Shown here piece after piece: positions 59,154 through 64,000 of a stretch of DNA of 64,000 bases (positions within the stretch are counted from its first letter, which is position 1; each line of letters opens with the position of its first letter). The stretch comes from Mesorhizobium sp. M3A.F.Ca.ET.080.04.2.1 (GTDB lineage: Bacteria; Pseudomonadota; Alphaproteobacteria; Rhizobiales; Rhizobiaceae): assembly GCF_003952525.1 (NCBI RefSeq), contig NZ_CP034451.1, positions 2,976,001 through 3,040,000 on the forward strand. The letters run 5' to 3'. Made by a program: the position numbers and the translations under genes. The notes under the pieces were generated by a model. That model was not told the DNA's origin, made no database searches, and saw only the letters and a program-made list of their open reading frames with translations.

Positions 59154-59915
59154 TTACGAAGATTTAATCCCGGAAGCGCTCATGAACCGCTGCCTGCGGC
59201 GCAGATAGGCAGAGGCGATCTCGCGCATCCTGGCGCGGTCGAAACTCGGGCCATGGCCGCCATGACCGACCCGGATGGGGAGTTCGAGCAGGCGCTGCAT
59301 GCTACGGCAGTAGGCGGCGCGGTCGGAATCCGGCAGATCGTCGATCAGCATGCCGTCATAGATGGCATCGCCGGCAAAGAACAGGCCGTCGGCCTCGTCG
59401 AACAGCGCGATCGAATCCGGCGAATGTCCGGGAAGATGCAGCACGCGGAATTTGCGGTCGCCGAGATCGACGATGTCGCCCTCATCGAGCGCGCGCGTCA
59501 GCGGCGCCGGCAAAATCCGGTAGTCGGCCGCCTTCCAATCCGGCGCCGGCAGTAGCGATACGGCACTGTCGAGAGTGTGGAACATGTAGGCGTAGGTGAC
59601 GGCGTCATCCATGCCGTCGAACTGCGCCGCGCTCATCTTGGGCCCCATCCTCAGCGGAAATTCGTGCAGCGAGCCGACATGGTCGAGATGGATGTGGGTG
59701 GCGACGACGATCAGCGGCTTGCCTGCCGGCGTCTCGATGTGAGGCGCCAGCGGGCAGATGCCCATGCCGGTGTCGACCAGGAGATCGGCGTCGCGGCCTT
59801 TGACGTGCCAAATGTTGGCGCGCACGAAATCATGCACGAAGGGCTCGGTCAGCATCGTCGTCGCGGCATCGACGACGGCCTTGCCGAACCAGTCGCCAAC
59901 CACAAGGTCGCCCAT
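59154..59915 (-). CDS. Metallo-beta-lactamase-fold hydrolase
   Basis: A 253-residue cytoplasmic protein with the metal-binding motif T-H-I-H-L-D-H (73-79), the later HLPGHSPDSIALFDEADGLFFAGD (His and Asp ligands) and a conserved C-terminal GHGGHGPSFDRAR. Such proteins hydrolyse thioesters, lactones or phosphodiesters; the substrate is not evident. It starts where the PPi-phosphofructokinase gene stops, sharing the base at 59915, so the two are co-transcribed. Confidence 0.88.
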   Translation of the reverse strand: MGDLVVGDWFGKAVVDAATTMLTEPFVHDFVRANIWHVKGRDADLLVDTGMGICPLAPHIETPAGKPLIVVATHIHLDHVGSLHEFPLRMGPKMSAAQFDGMDDAVTYAYMFHTLDSAVSLLPAPDWKAADYRILPAPLTRALDEGDIVDLGDRKFRVLHLPGHSPDSIALFDEADGLFFAGDAIYDGMLIDDLPDSDRAAYCRSMQRLLELPIRVGHGGHGPSFDRARMREIASAYLRRRQRFMSASGIKSS

Positions 59916-61081
59916 CAGACGAAGGGCTTGCCGACCTTGTATTTCTCCGGCACCAGCCGCCTCAGATAGGCCATGCCGGCCTCGGAGAGCTGATTCTCGT
60001 CCGGCTTCATGAAATCATCCGGCATGTGCCGCGTCTTGCCGGCGACGGCCTTCAGCGGCACCTTCTTCAGCACCGTCTTTGATCCGTCATACTGCAGCGC
60101 CACGGAGCCGCCGCCTTCCTCAGCGACGGCAACCGCGAAGGCGCCGGCGTCGAAGGCCTCCCTGGCGTCTACGGCGCTGATCGCGCCGACATAGCCGCGC
60201 GGCATGTAGCCCAGCGCGTCGACACGCGCCCGCTTGCCGGGCAGGCCTTCGGCGAGCGCGCGTTCGAGCGCGGCCGGCAGATCGCTGCCCGACAGCTTGA
60301 CGTTGCCGTGCTGGTCGCGCTCGAGCTTCTCCGGCGGCACCAGGCTCTCGACCAGCGCCTTGCCGTCGGCGGTGCTGACGCCTTCAGACACGGCGACGAT
60401 GCAGCGCTTGTGGCGATCGAGCGTCTTGCGCACGTCGTCGATGAACCGCTCGGCGGAGAAGGCGCGCTCCGGTACATAAACCAGATGCGGACCGCTGTCG
60501 GGGTCGAGCTGCCAGGCGGCCGCGGCGGCGGTCAGGAAGCCGGCATGCCGGCCCATCACGATGCCGACATAGATGCCGGGCAGCGCGCGGAAATCGAGAT
60601 CGACCGAGAGGAAAGCGCCGGCCACGAACTCGGCCGCCGAGATGAAGCCCGGCGTGTGATCGTTTTCCTCGAGGTCGTTGTCGATGGTCTTCGGCGCATG
60701 CACGAAGGCGATCTTGCCGCCGGCAGCATCGGTCAGGATCTGCTGCGTGCCCGAGGTGTCGTTGCCGCCAATATAGATGAAGGCATCGGCGCCGGCCTTC
60801 TTCAAGCCGTTGAGAACGAGCTCGCAATAGGCGGCGTCGGGCTTATCGCGGGTCGAGCCGAGCGCGGCGCTCGGCGTGCCGGCGATCAGCTGCAGTCGGT
60901 CCTCCGGAATGGCGGAGAGGTCGACGTAGTTGCCGTCGCGGATGCCGCGCACGCCATGGATCGAGCCCAGCACCTTGGCGCCGGGGTGGCGCTTGCGGAT
61001 TTCCAGCGTCGCGCCGACGACCGTCTGGTTGATGACGGCGGTCGGGCCGCCGCCCTGCGCGATGACGAAAGTTCCGGCCAT
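59915..61081 (-). CDS. pfp: Phosphofructokinase family, probable PPi-dependent 6-phosphofructokinase
   Basis: A 388-residue PFK-family enzyme: GGGPTAVINQ at 10-19, GGNDTSG at 105-111 in the nucleotide/pyrophosphate loop and PKTIDNDL at 130-137, which is shared with PPi enzymes. In ATP enzymes the loop reads GGDGS and in PPi enzymes GGDDS/T, so GGNDT is closer to the PPi type though its Asn is unusual. It catalyses fructose-6-phosphate to fructose-1,6-bisphosphate, reversibly if PPi-dependent. Downstream, co-transcribed with an MBL hydrolase. Confidence 0.85.
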   Translation of the reverse strand: MAGTFVIAQGGGPTAVINQTVVGATLEIRKRHPGAKVLGSIHGVRGIRDGNYVDLSAIPEDRLQLIAGTPSAALGSTRDKPDAAYCELVLNGLKKAGADAFIYIGGNDTSGTQQILTDAAGGKIAFVHAPKTIDNDLEENDHTPGFISAAEFVAGAFLSVDLDFRALPGIYVGIVMGRHAGFLTAAAAAWQLDPDSGPHLVYVPERAFSAERFIDDVRKTLDRHKRCIVAVSEGVSTADGKALVESLVPPEKLERDQHGNVKLSGSDLPAALERALAEGLPGKRARVDALGYMPRGYVGAISAVDAREAFDAGAFAVAVAEEGGGSVALQYDGSKTVLKKVPLKAVAGKTRHMPDDFMKPDENQLSEAGMAYLRRLVPEKYKVGKPFV

Positions 61082-61231
61082 GCTTTATGTCTCCCTAGGC
61101 GAAGGTTTTCCAAAGCACCTTGGCCTGTCTTGCTGCATCGCGCAACGGAAGAAGCTCATGCGTGCCGCCCAAAAATGCGCAGCGGTTTTGGGATAACGGC
61201 ACGCGTCGGAAAAGAAGACAGGCGGCGTGGA

Positions 61232-61999
61232 TCAGACGACGACGACCGGGTTCTTCTTGGACACGCGATTGTAGAGGTCGATGATGTCCTGGTTGATCAG
61301 GCGCACGCAGCCCGACGACATCGCCTGGCCGATGCTCCACCATTCGGGCGAACCATGGATGCGATAGCCGGTGTCCTTGCCGTTCTGGTAGATGTAGAGC
61401 GCGCGGGCGCCGAGCGGATTGGTCAGGCCGCCGGGCTGGCCGCCCTGCCATTTCACCAGCTCGGGCTTGCGCTTGACCATTTCAGGCGGCGGCGTCCAGA
61501 CCGGCCATTCCTTGCCGTACTGGATGTTGGCGCGGCCCGACCAGCGGAAACCGTCCTTGCCGATGCCGACGCCGTAGCGGATCGCGTCGCCGCCCGGCTG
61601 GACCAGGTAGAGCATGCGCTCCTGCAGATGGACGACGATGGTGCCGGGCGCCTCGCCGGTCTTGTCGACGACGATCTGGCGGCGGAACTCCGGCTTGACC
61701 TTCTGCCACGGCACGGCCGGCACCTCGAAACCGCCGTCCGTGAGCGAGGCATACATGACGTCCGAGCCGGTAATGTTCCTGTCGACGCTGATCGCCGGGC
61801 GCATCGGAACGGAACTTGTGGTGGTATCGTCGAGCTGGAATTGCGGCAGCTGCAGCGTATCGGTGGTGCTGCAGCCGGCCATGCCGAGCAACGCCATCGC
61901 GCCGGCGCCGGAAAGCATGGCGCGGCGGGACAGCTGAACTTCGGTCTCGATTGTGCCGCCGTTCGAAGGCGGCGGCTCATTCTGCGGCAACGCGCGCAT
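61232..61999 (-). CDS. L,D-transpeptidase (YkuD family), Tat-type lipoprotein
   Basis: Cell-wall cross-linking enzyme of 255 residues from ATG 61999. The N-terminus has a twin-arginine-like signal with lipobox (LSRRAMLSGAGAMALLGMAGC; C43 is the lipid site). The YkuD domain ends with RIHGSPEWWSIGQAMSSGCVRLIN, containing the active-site His and Cys of the S-S-G-C-V-R motif. It forms 3-3 peptidoglycan cross-links or attaches proteins. The longer frame (62053) adds a basic stretch before the signal. Stands alone. Confidence 0.9.
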   Translation of the reverse strand: MRALPQNEPPPSNGGTIETEVQLSRRAMLSGAGAMALLGMAGCSTTDTLQLPQFQLDDTTTSSVPMRPAISVDRNITGSDVMYASLTDGGFEVPAVPWQKVKPEFRRQIVVDKTGEAPGTIVVHLQERMLYLVQPGGDAIRYGVGIGKDGFRWSGRANIQYGKEWPVWTPPPEMVKRKPELVKWQGGQPGGLTNPLGARALYIYQNGKDTGYRIHGSPEWWSIGQAMSSGCVRLINQDIIDLYNRVSKKNPVVVV

Positions 62000-62230
62000 G
62001 CACCAAACCCTACGCTGTCGGCGGGAAGCACGGTCCGGCCGAATGGCAGGCATTTTCGTCAGTCATGGTTGAAAAAGCGTGAAAATCCTCGAACCGGACT
62101 TAACCCTAACCGGCTACTAGGCCTTTGGCCTGAGTGCCCAAGCCGGCGCGACAGATTTTCTCCATAAGCCTCTTTACAATCGTGCCAAGCCCAGGATTTA
62201 TCCTGTTCTTTGCGCTCAAGGAGTAGGGAA

Positions 62231-62854
62231 ATGTCCTTCGAAAACTGGGCTGCCTTTGCCCTCGCCTCCAGCATTCTTCTCGTCATCCCGGGGCCGACGA
62301 TCCTGCTTGTCGTCTCCTATGCGCTCGGCCAGGGTTGGCGCACCGCGCTGCCGATGGCGGTCGGAGTCGCGCTCGGCGACTTCACCGCGATGACGCTGTC
62401 GATGCTCGGCATCGGCGCGCTGCTGGCCGCGTCAGCCACGGTGTTCACGGTGCTGAAGGTGATCGGCGCGGGCTATCTGATCTATCTCGGCATCAAGCTG
62501 TTCCGCGCCGGCGGCGCGCTCAAAGCCGAGCCGCGCACCGACGCCGTGTCGGCGGCCAAGATGATGGCGCATGCCTGGCTGGTCACCGCGCTCAACCCGA
62601 AGAGCATCACCTTTTTCGTCGCCTTCCTGCCGCAGTTCGTCGACCGGAATGCCGATTTCTGGGCGCAGATGCTGATCTTCGAGACGACCTTCCTGGCGCT
62701 CGCCTTCAGCAATGCCTTCGGCTATGCGCTGATCGCATCGAGGGCGCGCGTCATCGTGCGCAATCCGAAGGCGATTCGCATCTTCAACCGAACCGGCGGG
62801 ACGCTGCTGGTCGGCGCCGGCGTCGCCACGGTGGCGATGCGCTCGGGAAATTGA
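62231..62854 (+). CDS. LysE-family (RhtB-like) amino-acid exporter
   Basis: A 207-residue membrane protein with about six hydrophobic segments. LysE features: IPGPTILLVVSYALGQGWRTALPMAVGVALGDFTAM at the N-terminus and LVTALNPKSITFFVAFLPQFVD in the middle. ATG 62231 has AGGAG eight bases upstream. Substrates of such exporters are lysine, homoserine, threonine or others; unknown here. Single gene. Confidence 0.92.
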   Translation: MSFENWAAFALASSILLVIPGPTILLVVSYALGQGWRTALPMAVGVALGDFTAMTLSMLGIGALLAASATVFTVLKVIGAGYLIYLGIKLFRAGGALKAEPRTDAVSAAKMMAHAWLVTALNPKSITFFVAFLPQFVDRNADFWAQMLIFETTFLALAFSNAFGYALIASRARVIVRNPKAIRIFNRTGGTLLVGAGVATVAMRSGN

Positions 62855-63046
62855 GGCCGGGCGGCGGCCGGATCCCGATCAGCGAATCGCAACCACAAGG
62901 ATGAGGCGTGGCGATGGAGGCGTTCGGCCGGGCCTGGCCGGGGTGCCGAATCCCGCTTTTCGTTCTTATCGAGAGCCAGACACAACGGCCGATTTGTCGG
63001 AGAATTGACCCGAGACGGATCTTGGCATAAGAACTGGCTGGCCAGA

Positions 63047-63067
63047 TTTTTTCGAGATCCGAAAAAA
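63047..63067. promoter_or_regulatory. AT-rich inverted repeat TTTTTTCG-N5-CGAAAAAA before xylB
   Basis: Perfect 8-bp arms about 23-43 bases upstream of the xylB start and just before its ribosome-binding site. Could be a repressor operator or hairpin in the leader. No adjacent regulator in the window. Confidence 0.4.
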
Positions 63068-63089
63068 TTAAAGGCAGTAGGAGGACAGC

Positions 63090-64000
63090 ATGTATCTCGG
63101 CCTCGACCTGGGCACATCGGGCGTCAAGGCGCTGCTGATCGATGCCGGGCAAAAGGTGATCGGTTCCGGCCATGGCTCGCTCGACGTCTCGCGGCCGCAT
63201 CCAGGCTGGTCCGAGCAGGACCCGGCGCACTGGCTCGAGGCTTGCGAGACCGCGATCGCCGAGCTGAAGGCCTCCCACCCAAAGGAACTCGCCACGATCA
63301 AAGGCATCGGCCTTTCCGGCCAGATGCATGGCGCCACCCTGCTCGATGCTGGCGACAAGGTGCTGCGCCCTTGCATCCTGTGGAACGACACGCGCAGCCA
63401 TGTCGAGGCGGCCGCGCTCGATGCCGATCCGCGTTTCCGCACGCTCACCGGCAACATCGTCTTCCCGGGCTTCACCGCGCCGAAGCTGGCCTGGGTGAAG
63501 AACAACGAGCCGGCGCTCTTCGCCCAGGTGGCCAAGGTGCTGTTGCCCAAGGATTATCTGCGGCTCTGGCTGACTGGCGAGCATATTTCGGAGATGTCGG
63601 ATTCGGCCGGCACGTCGTGGCTCGAAGTCGGCAAGCGGCGCTGGTCTTCCGACCTGCTTACAGCAACATCGCTCGACGAAAGGCAGATGCCGTCGCTGGT
63701 GGAAGGCACGGACCAGGCCGGCGGCCTGCGCGGTGAACTCGCGTCGAAATGGGGTATTGCGGCGGGCATCCCGGTTGCCGGGGGCGCCGGCGACAATGCA
63801 GCGTCGGCCTGCGGCATGGGCACAGTCGGCGCCGGCCACGCCTTCGTGTCGCTCGGCACCTCAGGCGTGCTCTTCGCCGCCAACGCATCCTACCTGCCGA
63901 ATCCGGAAAGCGCGGTGCACACCTTCTGTCATGCGCTGCCCGACACCTGGCATCAGATGGGTGTCATCCTGTCGGCCACCGATTCCCTCAACTGGCTGTC
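63090..64000 (+). CDS. xylB: Xylulokinase, 3' end cut by window edge
   Basis: FGGY-family sugar kinase, about 303 residues visible, open at the right edge. ATG 63090 has AGGAGG just upstream. N-terminus YLGLDLGTSGVKALLIDAG is the phosphate-binding region, GLSGQMHGATLLDAGDKVLRPCILWNDTR contains the xylulokinase-typical M-H-G and W-N-D-x-R motifs, and AGGAGDNAASACGMG is the second part of the nucleotide site. It phosphorylates D-xylulose to xylulose-5-phosphate. Confidence 0.93.
   Translation, partial: MYLGLDLGTSGVKALLIDAGQKVIGSGHGSLDVSRPHPGWSEQDPAHWLEACETAIAELKASHPKELATIKGIGLSGQMHGATLLDAGDKVLRPCILWNDTRSHVEAAALDADPRFRTLTGNIVFPGFTAPKLAWVKNNEPALFAQVAKVLLPKDYLRLWLTGEHISEMSDSAGTSWLEVGKRRWSSDLLTATSLDERQMPSLVEGTDQAGGLRGELASKWGIAAGIPVAGGAGDNAASACGMGTVGAGHAFVSLGTSGVLFAANASYLPNPESAVHTFCHALPDTWHQMGVILSATDSLNWL

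Overview
The window is GC-rich alphaproteobacterial chromosome, most likely from Mesorhizobium or a close relative in the Rhizobiales. Reasons: two tandem small secreted proteins that look like the Mesorhizobium-restricted DUF680 family, an aglR-aglEFGAK alpha-glucoside locus as in rhizobia, PuuD-type urate oxidase with an xdhABC set, a PPi-type phosphofructokinase, and several dispersed palindromic 'CCTTCTCCCC' elements typical of this group. Genus assignment is inference. I saw no rRNA, tRNA, CRISPR array, phage or intact insertion sequence. The contig ends cut a gene at each side: an ABC permease at the left and a xylulokinase at the right.

Layout. 0-10 kb: end of a LivH-like permease, a TRAP transporter (small and large permease) with a zinc alcohol dehydrogenase, the convergent TRAP binding protein, a class-I-amidotransferase-like hydrolase, a secreted AprI/Inh-like protein, a LacI regulator/2-hydroxyacid dehydrogenase pair and a DMT exporter. 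10-19 kb: DUF2000 and AraC genes (divergent), MarR, an exported intradiol dioxygenase, a His-rich CobW GTPase plus WD40 protein, a minisatellite, a class-III aminotransferase with a glutamine-synthetase-like ligase, and a UdgX-type uracil-DNA glycosylase that has lost most of an N-terminal fused domain. 19.5-35.5 kb: a purine/ureide catabolic region: glycerate kinase, guaD, puuD, a LysR regulator, (PhzF, dps), xdhC-xdhB-xdhA-uraH on the minus strand and, divergently, a PuuE-UraD fusion, allE, allA and a CMP/dCMP-type deaminase. Together they account for guanine to xanthine to urate to HIU to OHCU to allantoin to allantoate, then ureidoglycine to ureidoglycolate to glyoxylate; the allantoate-hydrolysing step is not in the window. 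35.5-43.7 kb: a CocE/NonD hydrolase, a dipeptide-type ABC transporter with a fused double ATPase, and an alkaline-phosphatase-superfamily hydrolase. 43.9-46.6 kb: an ECF sigma factor, a membrane anti-sigma and an exported subtilase in overlapping frames. 46.6-49 kb: small genes, a CBS protein and a relic of a lacI gene. 48.5-56.5 kb: aglR and aglEFGAK. 56.5-64 kb: DUF680 pair, a DegP-like protease, an MBL hydrolase with PPi-PFK, an L,D-transpeptidase, a LysE exporter and the start of xylB.

The most interesting signals are: (1) the sigma/anti-sigma/subtilase trio, in which the anti-sigma's external domain looks like the propeptide of the neighbouring protease; (2) a palindromic repeat apparently inserted in frame in xdhC; (3) the truncated DUF4130-UdgX fusion; (4) a sequence motif shared by the two divergent promoters of the purine region; (5) a relic of a LacI gene; and (6) general-stress (EcfG-type) promoter matches before dps and the CBS gene.
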